From: Ditylenchus dipsaci
Lineage: Eukaryota > Nematoda > Chromadorea > Rhabditida > Anguinidae
NCBI GenBank assembly: GCA_004194705.1
Contig: SADC01001386.1
Coordinates: 248,001 to 312,000, forward strand
DNA length: 64,000 nt
Reading direction: 5' to 3'
Under the pieces are notes generated by a model that saw only the letters and a list, made by a program, of their open reading frames with translations, was not told the origin of the DNA and ran no database searches. Both the position numbers and the translations under genes were made by a program. Positions 1 through 12,151 of this stretch are shown piece by piece (position 1 is the stretch's first letter; each line of letters starts with the position of its first letter).

Positions 1-330
1 CAAAATTTTCGGGGTTTTCATTTGTGTACATTAAACCTACACAAAACTTTTTGACTTTTTATTTGTGTACACAAACGTACACAAACTCTTTCGACATTTG
101 ATTTGTGTACACTCTTCAAACCGAGGGCTGAAAAAAAGGAACAAAACAGAGAAGATACCTAAGGCCAAAGCGAAGGATGAGAGCATCAACCAAGAAGAGA
201 GCCAGATTTTTCAAACCGAGGGCTTTAGGATTCTACTGCTTTAGGAACGTAAACAAAGATATTTCTATTTTCATTTGTGTACAAAAACGTACACAAACAT
301 TTTTTGATTTTCATTTGAGTACAGAAATGA
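1..330. repeat. Repeats of a TTTGTGTACA-type motif
   Basis: The motif ATTTGTGTACA and variants (TTTGTGTACAC, CATTTGTGTAC, CATTTGAGTAC) recurs at short, irregular spacing between T-rich stretches. No open reading frame fits protein coding. It is probably the inner part of a repeat that begins outside the window. Confidence 0.5.
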
Positions 331-649
331 AAATGAGAAAATTTAAATTTTTATAAATGTTTAAAAACAAAAACACAATATCTTTTGCTTTCTTGTGTTT
401 ACAAAAATGAAAATTTTTCGTACACAAAATTTGTAAAGAAAACAACACTGACCAAAATATGTACAAAAAGTGCGCAAAAGCCCTTTTTCAGTTGTTGGTA
501 TATAGCATTCGACAGAGCAGGAAAAACCGCACCAAAAATTGCTTCGAAGTAAGCCAAAACGAGGCTTTTGGGGTGTTAAGCAAACGTTTAAAAATATATT
601 CAAAAAGGCATCTTAACCTAAAACTCTGATTTTGCTAAGGCATAATATC

Positions 650-1088
650 TTTTGGTTTGCCCAAAAGCTCGAAAATGTCACCAAAAAGATCTTTTCTGCC
701 ACCAAAAACTTAAAACCTAAATATTTTAAAGTTTTTGTTTCAACTTTTTTGTAATTTTTCTAGTATCGTGTAGCCCAGAATCTCAGCTTTCCAACAAGCC
801 ATCAGCTGGCCAAATGGTGTTTCAAAAGTTGGAGGGAAAGCTCTTTGAATATAGCAAATTTTTCCGAAAATTTGGTCCATTTGAAGACTTTTTACTCCAA
901 CTTTTTGAAACCTCATTTGGTCAATTGATAGCTCATTAGAAAGCTGAGATCTGGAACTACACGATACTAAAAAATAAAAACAAAATAGTCAAAAAGTTAA
1001 GATAAAAAGTCAATTAAATGTGAATTTCGGTTTTTGGTGACAGAAAAGATCTTTTTGGTGGCATTTTCGAGCTTTTTGGCAAACCAAA
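650..1088. mobile_element. Foldback (inverted-repeat) element
   Basis: The left side (TTTGGTTTGCC, then AAAGCTCGAAAATG) is mirrored at the right side (CATTTTCGAGCTTTTTGGC, then AAACCAAA). The centre is a second hairpin built from CCAACTTTTTGAAACC-like sequence and its complement. Most of the element recurs at about 45855-46175 in the same orientation, so it is a dispersed repeat. It codes for nothing recognisable. Confidence 0.7.
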
Positions 1089-1180
1089 TCAATACAAGCC
1101 TTTTTCTAAGCAAAACAAAGCTTCTGACATCGGATTCGTGTTCAGCATGGTCGATTTACTCGAGAAACTGTCCTTCGATT

Positions 1181-1940
1181 ATGACAGTCACTGTCAAATT
1201 TCGAATTCCGCTCGAGGTAAAAGTTATTTAAATTCGAATTTTTCCAAATTTCAAAGGCATAAATAATAGAAAATAAAAAGTAAAAATAAAGTATCTTTTT
1301 GCAGAATGGGTCATTTCCAGGACTATTGACCTATATTCAACCAAACAAGACAATATTTATTCCTAATCATAGTCAGCAAAAACTTGGGTATGTAGCCATG
1401 AAAAATGGCAGTGTTCTGTTCAAAACAACTCTATTCACAGAATAAATCTGCTGGAAATGAAATGGATGGGCGATACCTGCAGAATTGAAGTTAGTTTTTG
1501 CACAAAAAACAAAACAAAGGTATTCTGGCAATTTGTAGGCAGCTCTGCCTAAAAAAGATGAAATTTACTGAAGATGTGGGGCAATTATCGCATGCGAACA
1601 ATTAACTATATAACTGGGGCTAAGCTGGAGCTAAAGACAGCTGCAACAAAACAGGTAGATAGCGCTGAAGGTGTGCTGGTGTTGACGGGATCTTCAAAAC
1701 AAGTCCTGAGAGCTTTGGGCATACTCAAGAGAATGTAGGTAGTAAACCTAGAGAAAAACGAATTTTTAGAAATTGCCGATTTGCAGGTTTTCAATCAAAA
1801 AGCTGGAATCTCGAATACCTCCAATAATTGACCCCGTCGAAACTATTTCCGCAAAAGATTTGAGCGGAGCTCACAAAAATATAAAATTGGATTTTGGTGA
1901 GAAAGAGAATATAAATAGACATATTGGCCAAATTTTTTAA
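1181..1940 (+). CDS. KH-domain-like protein, five exons
   Basis: Five exons (1181-1216, 1305-1387, 1441-1519, 1574-1734, 1787-1940) join in consistent phase with GT-AG introns of 50-90 bp and give about 170 residues ending at TAA. The fourth exon reads like the second half of a KH RNA-binding domain: IRxIxxxTGAKLEL, then a V-L-V-L-T-G-S strand and a final helix with QVLRAL. The Gly-X-X-Gly loop that contacts RNA is degenerate (G-N-Y-R). I do not recognise an orthologue. The start is uncertain: an ATG at 1157 lies one base after a TTCAG acceptor but is in another frame from exon 2, and a missing base could reconcile them. RNA binding is an inference from fold resemblance only. Confidence 0.55.
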
Positions 1941-2960
1941 GTATATTTAGTTCAAAATTGTTAAATTTGTTGTTGTTAATGATTGTTTTACAAACAAAGT
2001 GTAATAAATTTCTATATTTTTAGTTCGATAGTGTCGACATACAAAGAGTACCACTGTAAAAATTCAAGAGAAAAAAGACACCTGGATCAATTAGTCAGTT
2101 CTCAAACACTCATCAAAATAATAGTATCTGATATGTGTTTTATGAGATCTCAATTTCGATTCAGCTCAGCTGCATGTCCATATTATACTGACAATAATTG
2201 AAACTTGATTATAAACACGCATCGATCTGGAGTCGAACCCGATCCGAGATTCATAAAATGTAGTAAATGTCAGTGATTTTAAAACTTACCCTCATCCTCA
2301 ACCTCATCTCTACTTGAGGTTGTGGATGAGGTGGAGTTTAAAAAAATTATACTCATCCTCAACTCAACCTTAACTACAACCTGAAATGAATATTTCTTCA
2401 AATTTAACGACCGCATTTGCTTCATTCGCTTCTAGGAATTCTATAATTCGGCTACATAAAAGATGTCAAAGTCGAACATGGCCGCATATGAATTCGACAA
2501 GTCAATTTACTCGACTTTTGCTTCGTTTCTCTTATGAGTTTGATATTCTGTTTGTGGCCAACGAGTTGCGCTGACTTTTAAAATATCAAAACAATGAATT
2601 ACACACTTTTTATTTTCGGGCAACAGACCAAACTCGAAACCCACTCGAACTATGTGTTTGTGGTAATGATGAGTTAAACCTTTTGACATCTTTCCACTCG
2701 ATTGATTATCTGGGGTCTATCAAAAATGAGTTTGGTGTAGATTAGGGTTGGGTAATAGTCGGTGTCTCACCGATGAATTACAGCAAGTTTTGAAAAAAAA
2801 CGCACATTTAGTAATGAAAGTGACTAGTAAGTCGCCGTGGAATCACTCCGAATTGTGAAAAATCTCAAAATAAGAAATCCTTATTAAGAAACCCTGGGCC
2901 TACGCCAAGGCGCTCGGAAAATAAAAATTTTGCTGTCAAATTCTGAGATGATAAACGAGA
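1941..2960. other. Intergenic, no gene seen
   Basis: No coding region is supported. At 2289-2375 there are short imperfect repeats of CTCATCCTCAACCTCA and its complement. At about 2743 there is an isolated TAGGGTTGGGTAATAG, which resembles a hAT terminus, but I found no partner end. Confidence 0.5.
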
Positions 2961-3093
2961 TGACTATCAGAGTTCACAGATGTCCTGATTTTTCAGGAAT
3001 TTCCTGATTTTAGAATTCAAATCCTGATTTTTTATCCTTAAAAATCAGGACACCGTGTACTCGCTCCTCAGGGTGTAAAACTGTCCTGATTTA

Positions 3094-3159
3094 CCGTATT
3101 TCCTCAAATTGTCGCCCCCTCTAATTGCCGCCCCGGGGCGGCAATTAGAGGAAATACGG
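3094..3159. mobile_element. 66-bp CCGTATTTCC-type MITE (TA flanked)
   Basis: A near-perfect hairpin starts CCGTATTTCCTC and ends GAGGAAATACGG around GC-rich TAATTGCCGCCCC/GGGGCGGCAATTA. TA lies on both sides. Relatives occur at 7911, 8751, 37874, 45630, 49192 and 60660. Confidence 0.75.
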
Positions 3160-3355
3160 TACAGTCGAGTCTCGCTAATCCGGCACCCCGCTAATCCGGC
3201 ACCCCAAGCTTAGTTTGGTTGGCCGCCGAAGAAAACCCTTGATGTTCATCCTCAACAATCCGGAACTCCGGTAATCCGGCGCCCTCGCTAATCCGGCACT
3301 CAAACGCTGAACACTCCTGATTAACTAACCCTCAGTAATCCGGCAATCGTATTAA

Positions 3356-3975
3356 AGCACATACTTGTTGATGATAATGAGAATTTGGCAAATTCAAATG
3401 CACGCGGGGCACTTTTTTACTCCAAAAATACTTTTTGAACTGTATATTGTTGATATATTATAATAAAATCGCAACATTATATAAGTAACCTAGTGAATGG
3501 TATAGTAGCGTGGTATAGGACTGCCATACGACCGGATACACATTATGACCGGATACAACGACCGGATACATTTTTTCTGTAAAAGTTAAAAAAAGTATAT
3601 TTAAACTACACGTTTGAGTACGCCCTAACCTGCGCTAGCCTACCCGAGCCTAAGGGCTAAGCCTGAAGCCTAAGTGGTTGAAAAACATCGAAAAAGTTAA
3701 AAAAAAAACAACAGGGGGGGACCAAGGCAAAATTTGACACTGTATTCGATCATTGTATCCGGTCATAATGTGTATCCGGTCGTAGGTACACCGTGGTATA
3801 GTAGCGTGGTTTGGTGATTATACTTCTCAGGTTCGATTCCTTTGTCTGCTATGATATTTTTGTACATTCATGTTGATACATGATAAATTATTTAAAAATA
3901 ATTTCGGAGTAAAAAAAGTGTCCCGCGCGCATTTGAATTTGCCAAATTACCATTGTCATCAACAAGTATGGTCCT
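3356..3975. mobile_element. TTAA-flanked foldback element
   Basis: Inverted arms contain CATACTTGTTGATGA, a CAAATTCAAATGC block and GGGGCACTTTTTTACTCC, with TTAA next to both ends (TTAAAG...CTTTAA). Nested inside is a hairpin at about 3519-3800 built from CGACCGGATACA and its complement TGTATCCGGTCG. Ends of the type TTAAAGG recall T2/Kolobok-like MITEs. Confidence 0.6.
3800..3853 (+). other. Possible tRNA-derived fragment
   Basis: GGTTCGATTCC is a perfect match to an internal B-box, and TAGTAGCGTGGTTTGGTGA about 30 bases earlier resembles an A-box. Acceptor-stem pairing is not evident, so this is at best a tRNA relic or SINE-like promoter inside the TTAA element. Confidence 0.3.
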
Positions 3976-4340
3976 TTAAATAAATTAATTAAACAACATT
4001 TGTATCAATATTTTGTTTCAATGGTCTCATTAGAAGACTTCTTCTACAAAGAACAGCTTAAGAAAGAACCACAGAGTGAATTAACAGATTTCTGTAATAG
4101 TTTAATGTGATTTTCGATTGTTAAATTTCGTCTGAAATGTAAGGTTGTCCGAAAGTTCACGACCACCCCTAAACATATTTGTATTTGGTTTTTGGCAATT
4201 TGTTCGAACCTTTTTTAAATGATAACGATGCGTTACCAAATTATTTATCCAAGGAGTAGTTTTCTTCGTGTCTATAATTAAATCCCATCAATGAATTGAA
4301 TTTGCTAAAAAAGAAACCAGGACTCGGTAGAATACACCAA

Positions 4341-4700
4341 TGTAGATGGTGTTTCAAGAAATTCGCCGGTTTTAAAATGGGCATAACTTTTTTTATAGGC
4401 CGTTTTCCGAAATTCTGTTCTCACAGATCAATTTCTCTTGTCGGCAATTTTGTTTAGTGTTTAATGTCAAAAACACGATTTTTTCTTGGTGGGATTGAGG
4501 GATTTAGCCATCCAGGGACCACCCATAGACCAGGACCAGAACCACAAGGGGGACCAAGCGAAAATCGTGTTTTTGACACTGCACACTAAACAAAATTGTC
4601 CGTCAAGAGAAAATGATTGGCAAAAACAGCAATTCGAAAAATGGTCTTTGAAAAAAGTTATGCCCATTTCAAAACCAGCGAATTTTCTGAAACACCATGT
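4341..4700. repeat. Hairpin repeat
   Basis: Left arm GTGTTTCAAGAAATTCGCCGG followed by AAAATGGGCATAAC is mirrored by GTTATGCCCATTT and GCGAATTTTCTGAAACACC. The centre contains CAAGGGGGACCAAGCG, a motif also seen in other elements of the window. Confidence 0.6.
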
Positions 4701-5472
4701 ATGTAAGGGACTCTACCCTGGTATCCCTATCCAAAAAGTCAAATTTCGTCTATTTTTTCGTCTAGATATATTTATTTTTTTGTCTTTTTTGTTTTCTCCT
4801 TCACAAAAATATCTTTTACTTGCTAAAATTAAATGGTTAAACAGTTAGACTCTAAATTTTGAAGACATTCCAGGATGGTTCAGAATGCTATAATTTTTCG
4901 TTGCGTTCTATGTTGCGGCTAGACGGATTTCATTCGTCGATGGTGGATAGTTATGGAACAAGATGATTAAAATGATAAATTTGTTACTGAATGATTATGA
5001 ATGATTTATTTGTTATCGAGTCGTTATAATTTAAAAAAGATTAAAAGACGGTTCTGTTTAAAAAGGTCAAAAAAATATGTTTATGGGTAGTTGCGAACAT
5101 TCTGACCAGCCTGATAAATCTTCAGTGCCTTTCTACGTACGGTCTACGCTTAATATAAAGACATCTATTTTTAATAAATACATGAAGACATCTCTCTCCT
5201 TCTCTCACAGGTATTGTGCTAAATGAAAGCTTAACATAACCCAAAAATGACGCCAAGTGGGGTCATCTAGAAGCATCCCCGCTAATCCGGCACCCAAGGA
5301 CAGGTCCCTAGGGTGCCGGATTAGCGGGACTCGACTGTATAGCAAAATTTCTTGATTTTTTTGGTACAATACCTGCTTTTTGAGACAAAAATCCTGATTT
5401 CGCGATTTTTGATCTGTGAATCCTGATGACTATGCAAATGTTTCACGTATTCAGCGCGTCAAAAAATGGGCA

Positions 5473-6105
5473 GGAGTAAGATGCGGCAAATCACATTGTG
5501 ACAAATCAAATTGCGGCAAAACAGATTGCGGCAGATCAGATTGCGACAATTCAAATTGCGGCAAAATGAAATTCCGACAATTCAAATTGCGACAATTCAA
5601 ATTGCGGCAAAATCAAATTGCGGCAAATCATATTGCGACAGTTTAAATTGCGGTAATCAAATTTGAAACTTCCAAGTAATGCTTAATCTGCCACCACTAT
5701 GTGGTCTCAATAAGCTGCCGTCTAAACAGGCTTGTTTGTGAGATGAGATTTTGCTAGAAACCAAAAAATTGACTAGCTGTACAAAAATCAGCAAACAATC
5801 AAACAGCATAATTTGCTGTTTGACAGCAAAAGTGTCGAATCTTGACCAGCACCATAATTGCTCTACTAAATCTACTAAATTCAACATTAGAACATAGCTA
5901 ACCATGTATACAACACCTAAAATAACGTTCAACCCAAATAGCAGCCCAATGTGACCTCCCACTTATGCCGCAATTTGATTTTGCCGCAATTTGAATTGTC
6001 GCAATTTGATTTTGCCGCAATTTGAATTGTCGCAATTTGATTTTGCCGCAATTTGATTTTGCCGCAATTTGAATTGTCGCAATTTGAATTGTCGCAATCT
6101 GATTG
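5473..6105. mobile_element. Foldback element with tandem-repeat arms (family a)
   Basis: The left arm (5473-5660) is a tandem array of about 15-bp units such as CAAATTGCGGCAAAAT and ACAATTCAAATTGCG. The right arm (5963-6105) is the same array inverted, around a unique centre of about 300 bp. A related tiny copy lies at 8067-8195. Next to it, 6115-6220 holds a separate array of TTTGCATCAGAT units. Open frames across the arrays are artefacts of the period. Confidence 0.7.
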
Positions 6106-6489
6106 CATGGTACTTTTCCTTGCATCAGATTTACTTTTTTTTGCATCAGAAATACTTTTTTTTGCATCAGATATACTTTTTTTGCATCAGATTTTTTTGC
6201 ATCAGATTTTTTTGCATCACTCCTCTTTGGTAGACTGTAGAGGCCATTTCCCTCGTTTTTTAACAAGGTTTTATAGAGGCTGCCTATGTGGGTCCTGGTT
6301 TTATTATTCCGGAATCGCCTTGCAGGGACGAAGCTAGCAGGTACTGTTTTTCTGAGATCTTTTGTGGTTTTAATGATCAGTAAGCTTCCAAAAAAATGTC
6401 TTGGTCCGGCCAGTTCTTTTTTACGCAATTTATTTTTTAAACAAAAGGTCCGCACCAGGCGTTTCGTTAAAGATAGAAGAAGGACTAAT

Positions 6490-6861
6490 GGCTTGTTCAC
6501 GTTTTTAGAGTTCGGGTAAGAGGTGTTCATTTACTCAAATACTCGAAGTCTAACTCGATGGTGTTCACGTACGTCGAGTTAGAGGTTGAGCTTGAAAATT
6601 TTCATGTATGAAAATTTTCATGTATTAGTTAGCTCAAAATCTCACCCAAAAGCCGTCTGAAGCCACTAAAAGTTAGTTTTTGGGGGATTCGCTACAAGGG
6701 AATCCAAGTTATATGCATCATCACCTTCAAATTTGGCCTCTAAGTCTAACTCGAGTACATGAACACCCTCGAGTTAGAGGTAGAGTTCGAGTTAGAGTTA
6801 GGATCAGAGGTGTTCACGTAACCAAAATCCCGAACTCTAACTCTAACAACGTGAACAAGCC
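6490..6861. mobile_element. TIR element with GAGTTAGAG repeats
   Basis: The ends GGCTTGTTCACGTT and AACGTGAACAAGCC are inverted copies about 370 bp apart. Subterminal blocks repeat CTCTAACTCGA and its complement. There is no coding sequence and no clear target duplication. Similar GTTCAC...GTGAAC blocks occur near 61610-61830. Confidence 0.6.
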
Positions 6862-7066
6862 ATAATGCATATTTTGGAACCTAATTCTTCAGTAAGACCA
6901 TACGCCTAAGATCGTAAATTTTACATGTAATCTTGAACTTTGATTTTAGTGATGAAGGAACTGCGAATCCTGATGAGCAGGCTATTTCATAGTTTTCATT
7001 TTCGTATCAGGTTAGCTCCCTTATCTTTGCACTACAAAATTCGGCATTTTTCAAAATATTTTTTAG

Positions 7067-7635
7067 CCTCCAAAAGGAATTCGTCGATCTGTTGTCGAAG
7101 AAAATGGGCCCGTTACTCCACCTACTGCTCTTAAATCGGTATTACACAGTTTTGATGGAGTTTGTGTATTAATCCTTCCCTTTAATGCTATCGAATTGAA
7201 TGGAGGTGATACTGAAGCCATTTGTGCCGTTTCTTTGTTGAGGCTTCAACTTCTTCCCTGGCTGGTTCTTCTCTTCTTTCGCCTGTGGCTATGTTGGAAT
7301 CAATTAGAAGTTCTGCAGCAATTTACCGCTCTACCGATTTCATGTCTGGTCCTCGGAGCCTGCCAAACACTCAGTCCTTTGTTCCAGTAACGGCCTCAGG
7401 TGCCAACCGTTCGTATCTGTTTGATTCTGGTCCAAGAAGCGTGCCTAATTCTCAAGCCTTCTCTCCATTGCTTGCGGATGATGTTACACGTTCTCGCAAG
7501 CGTAAGAATGACGTGGAAGCCGGTGGTGATGCCAATGGTTTTGACAAGATTGAGCCGCCTTCGAAGAGAAACCGCATTTGGAATTTCATAATTGGAATAT
7601 TCACAAAGAAATCGCCGAAGGATAACAGTTTGTAG
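7067..7635 (+). CDS. Unrecognised disordered protein, 3' exons
   Basis: I do not recognise this gene. The last exon (about 7243-7635) is open for 130 codons and ends KSPKDNSL-TAG. It is rich in Ser/Pro and carries a basic RSRKRK cluster (possible nuclear localisation signal) and a C-terminal hydrophobic patch around IWNFIIGIF. The preceding exon begins after a TTTTTTAG acceptor at 7066 and reads PPKGIRRSVVEENG, with two TP sites, before a GT donor after TCG at about 7139. A second phase-consistent join (acceptor at 7217) uses another frame, so the exon structure is uncertain. The 5' end is not identified. A nuclear or membrane-anchored role would be guesswork. Confidence 0.4.
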
Positions 7636-7910
7636 ATTAAATTTGTATCTCTTGTTGTCAAAGTTTCTGTCCTTTTCTGATTATTGTTATCTTTGTAGGA
7701 AAGGACTATTTGATGGATGTATTGGTGTGTGTGATATAAACTATGGTTTGCGGTTGTTAACTGTCCATCTAGTTGACAAAAACATGTATAAATTTTGTCT
7801 TTCACCATTTTTGTTTTTAATATATATGTTTTTAAAGGTTTAAAGGCGTCAATCTTTTTTTTAGTTATATTGTCAGTGGCATCAGATTGAAGTTAACATA
7901 CCGTATTCTC

Positions 7911-8054
7911 TCTAATAATCCCAGTTCTCTGATCATCCCACACCCCCGTTTTTTCGACTTTGATTTCAGAGTTACGGCCATTTTTCATTGACAATTTCAA
8001 GATTTTCCTAGATTGAAAAACGATCCCACAATGGGATTAATAGAGAAAATACAG
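7911..8054. mobile_element. CCGTATT-type TA MITE
   Basis: Ends CCGTATTCTCTCTAATAATCCCA and the inverted GGGATTAATAGAGAAAATACAG lie next to TA. It is a non-coding hairpin of the same family as 3094-3159. Confidence 0.65.
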
Positions 8055-8066
8055 TACTTATCTTTC

Positions 8067-8195
8067 GGGCAGGATTAGCTTGCGACAATTCAAATTGCGA
8101 CAAAATGATCGGTATTATTCAGCAATTTGTTAATATTTGCTGAATAATACCGATCATTTTGTCGCAATTTGAATTGTCGCAAGCTACTCCTGCCC
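8067..8195. mobile_element. 129-bp hairpin related to family-a foldback
   Basis: An almost perfect palindrome begins GGGCAGGATTAGCTTGCGAC and ends with its complement GCAAGCTACTCCTGCCC. It contains the ACAATTCAAATTGCGAC unit of the 5473-6105 element, as a minimal one-unit version. Confidence 0.7.
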
Positions 8196-8750
8196 TACTT
8201 TTCAAACTAAGTTCACATTGATTGCTCTCTTATTTGGTTTCTGATCATATACCTTGCTAATCTAATACTTTTGCCTGGTTCAAATAACTGTTTTTCAAAC
8301 TGTTTCTTGAAAAACTGAAAGGTATTCAAAATTATTATTTAAAGGACAATAGCCGTTGCCGACAACGAAAATTTCTTACGTTTGAGCGCGCGCGGGGCAC
8401 TTTTTCATTTGTTGTTGTTTTTCAAATGTAGTCAGTTAGATGGAAATAGGCTGAGACAAACAAGTTACTTGTTAGTGCAAGGTCTAAATTGCTGGTGTGT
8501 TCGATTCATAATGACGGCTCCCCCTTTTTGAAATCATTGAAAATCTATAAATTTCAAAGTTGTCTAATTGTGTAATAATAAACTGATTAGGTAAGCGGCG
8601 AAGGGAGAGCTGCTTAAGTTTGTTGGTCAAAATCAAGCTTATTCAGAGCGTGATCGAGTAAGCACCTAATCGATGACGAGTGTTTACCTTTAACGCCTTC
8701 TCTTCCACTTTGCTAATAAGACTGTTAGCAGATTAGTTAGTTGTTACTTA

Positions 8751-8908
8751 CCGTATTTCCTTTAATTTAGCCCCCCCCCCCTCTTTTTTTATACTGCAGA
8801 ACTTCAGAGACTAGAACTTCAGAGTTAGTACCATTTTTGATTTATAATTTCAAGATTTTTGGGCATCCAAAAAATTAGCCCCCGGGGGCTAAATTAGAGG
8901 AAATACGG
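8751..8908. mobile_element. CCGTATTTCC-type TA MITE
   Basis: CCGTATTTCCTTTAATTTAGC and the inverted GCTAAATTAGAGGAAATACGG are flanked by TA, with a poly-C run inside. It is the same family as 3094-3159. Confidence 0.7.
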
Positions 8909-9257
8909 TATTTAAAAAAGTGCTCAAATAACTAGAAATTGAAAAGCCTTTTTTAACCCACCTGGTATGCGCCTTATAAAGAATTCTCACCGGCGGCTAG
9001 GATGCACCTTTTATAGCAGAGAAACCTATTTTAGGGTGGACTCAAACATGCTTTCAAGATATTTGAAAAACATACTTGAGTTTACTCTAACATCTTATCC
9101 AAGAACAAGACAAGTAGACAGCAACAAGAATTAAGAGACAGATTACAATAAAAGCTTTATTAGCGAACCACTCAAGAACACACAAATACAATTTACATGG
9201 ACCATGTTTTAGTCACTGTACAGATTAGCTATCTATCTTCCCTGCTATCCAGACTTG

Positions 9258-9862
9258 TCACACGGCGTTCTCTGGAAGATCAACCAAATCTGAAAGGTGA
9301 ATGAAGTTGAACTGCGATTTATAAAAGTCGATCAGATAGATAAAAAATGCTCACCGTCATAGAGCCAAGCGCGCCAAGCACGTACTTCCTCGGCCCCTTC
9401 CGCGGATTCTGAACTGTGGATCATATTGGCGAGTGAATAGAAGAAACCGCTCCTAGTTCGATGCTCGGGCAAAACGAATCTTCGTCGCATATTCTTCTTG
9501 ACATTAGCGGCAACGGAAGCTGCATGAGCCATTCTTATCCTATACACAACACAATCATTCCTCTGCCAGTATGCAAGATGCGATGCTTTTGCCTCATCTG
9601 GAATTGCTTGGAAGCGGAGATGTGCGTTCCAAAAGTGCACAGGAGGAGAGCCACGTACACACCGCAAGACAGTTAGAGAATTTCTCACCATTTGATCGGC
9701 AACTTCGACTAGCTTTCTTTCCACCACGTCTGGCTTCAATATCACTATAATTTCCTCTTCTTCTTCAGCCGAATGAGTAAAGTGTCCAAGAAGCTGAATA
9801 AGACCGTTTTTAAATTACGTTAAAAGTCTGAAACAAAAAACAACCTCGTTTATGTTGGCCAT
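9258..9862 (-). CDS. Divergent nucleoside diphosphate kinase (NME)-like protein
   Basis: Three exons (9862-9845, 9793-9355, 9289-9258) join in frame to give about 162 residues, starting MANINE and ending DLPENAV. NDP kinases move the gamma-phosphate between NTPs and NDPs through a phospho-histidine. The N-terminal ILKPDVVERKLV matches the family's KPDxVxR strand, and ANMIHSSESAEGAEEVRAW matches the active-site NxxHGSDSxESAxxE block, keeping the histidine but losing the glycine after it. The central part, where Arg88, Thr94 and Arg105 should lie, is poorly conserved, so the protein may be inactive, like NME7- or RSPH-type domains. The first exon is only 18 bases. It is head to head with NUDT21, about 0.67 kb between starts, so a shared promoter region is possible. 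Confidence 0.65.
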
Positions 9863-10506
9863 GCTAATTAATTGAAACCTTTAGTTGAAGACAAGCAAGT
9901 CGATCTGATTCACGAGTTTTACTATAAAAAGACAATTTATGAAAGTAAATTTAGATTCTCAGACACAGAAAAAGGCTGCACGACTAGTTGTTGGCTAGCA
10001 AAATATTAGACTGATCTGAAAGCATACATTAATCACAGCCCATTAAAATTCCAAAACGTAATCATTTTGAGATTTTCGCGCCAAATATTTTTTTTGAAAG
10101 TTTACTGTGATTGTTGGCACTACCAGAAATTAACACAATTGATTATAGCACAAATTGATTATGACACAAATATGGGAACGAAATGACCTAGTGCCAATCA
10201 TCATCACCCTCAAGAACCGGTCGAAAAATCATCGGTCTGCGCGATGATTAGTATTGTAGTGTGGTTATCAGTTTTAACCTTCTGCGGTCAATATATTCAA
10301 TTGCGCTGTTTAGAGTTGTTAAATTATGGCATCAGCAAGTATGAGTTCCACGTGTTTCGAAAAGTTGCCTGTGGAAGCTTATGCAGAAAAGCAAGTTGGA
10401 ATCGACATCAAAGAAGAAATAAATGAGCAAGGTTTTGTGGGAAAAGAAAAGATTATCAGCAAACGGGAGCTGCCCCATCTTCGTTTTCTGTATGTTTTAT
10501 TAGTAA

Positions 10507-11373
<867 letters not shown>

Positions 11374-11618
11374 CCAGCAACTCGAGAATTTAGTTTCAGG
11401 AAGAAAAATTCCTTTGCGATTGTTGTCCTTAATATGATAAATGGTGTTGTTCAAATGTTCTGATGTTTGCCCATAAAAATATTTGAGACTAGTGTCTTTT
11501 TTTTTTTATTGAGCTGGAGATTTTTAGTCCAGCATGCGGCTGGAATGCCATAGTGACTGTGAAGATTTGTGCATTGATTGGTTGATTAGGAAAATGTTTT
11601 CAGTTACCAGCAGGGGTG
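11374..11618. other. 3' flank of NUDT21
   Basis: AT-rich 3' flank with a CCATAAAAATATT stretch near 11470 that could serve polyadenylation. No gene is seen. Confidence 0.4.
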
Positions 11619-11629
11619 CACATTTTGCC

Positions 11630-12012
11630 TTTTTGTAAATTGAAAAGGGCAAAAAATTTGCCCTTTTTGCCCTAAATCATGCAGAGACCAGTGGAGACCA
11701 TTGTCGGAGACTGTTTGCCTAAAAGGCAATTTTTTTGCTTTTTAGGCAAATTGCCCTCTTAGGACAATTTGCATAAAAGAGAAATTTGCCCTGAAAGAAA
11801 TTTGCCTTTCTCGGGCAATTTGCTCGAGAAAGGCAATTTGCCTTTTTGGGCCCAAAGCCCGAACAAGGCAAATTCCCTTTATGGCAAATCGCCTTTTCAG
11901 GCAAATCGCCGAGAGGGGCTATTTGCCTAGAAGGCAAAAATTGCCTTGTAGGGTAAAAAGGCAAATTTTTTGCTTTTTTTTTAATTTACAAAAAGGCAAA
12001 ATGCTCATCCCT
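11630..12012. mobile_element. hAT-like MITE built of GGCAAATTTGCC palindromes
   Basis: Ends CAGGGGTGCACATTTTGCC and GGCAAAATGCTCATCCCTG are inverted relatives. The interior is packed with GGCAAATTTGCC-type palindromic units. The 8 bases flanking each side (GTTACCAG and GTTTTGAG) agree only partly, so a target duplication is not proven. Confidence 0.6.
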
Positions 12013-12151
12013 GGTTTTGAGCACGGAGGCAATGGCTTTTTAAATTTTTCCATTTTTATTTGTCAGTGATGGTTTTTTTTAAATAAGCCTAGACGGATGT
12101 CTTTATCGGGTTTTTTTTATTTAAGACTTTTAAAAATTTTGAAATGAATTA

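Larger units (their letters stand above)
3162..5337. mobile_element. pogo/Tigger-like TA element (interrupted)
   Basis: The ends CAGTCGAGTCTCGCTAATCC and GGATTAGCGGGACTCGACTG are inverted copies flanked by TA. The sequence CTAATCCGGCAC is repeated inside both ends. There is no transposase. The interior contains the TTAA-type element at 3356-3975 and a further hairpin at about 4341-4700. Assignment to pogo/Tigger rests on the TA target and the CAGT(C/T)GA(A)CCTC-like terminus. Confidence 0.65.
2968..5425. mobile_element. hAT-like MITE carrying nested insertions
   Basis: The left end CAGAGTTCACAGAT and the right end ATCTGTGAATCCTG are inverted relatives. The 8 bases ATGACTAT occur at 2960-2967 and again at 5426-5433, as expected for a hAT-type target-site duplication. 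The element's own sequence is only about 210 bp, rich in CCTGATTTTT repeats. The remaining 2.2 kb is later insertions, annotated separately. Confidence 0.75.

Noticed and set aside
2205..2260. tRNA on the minus strand (GGTTCGACTCC present)
   Set aside because: A B-box match only; no A-box at the right distance and no stem pairing.
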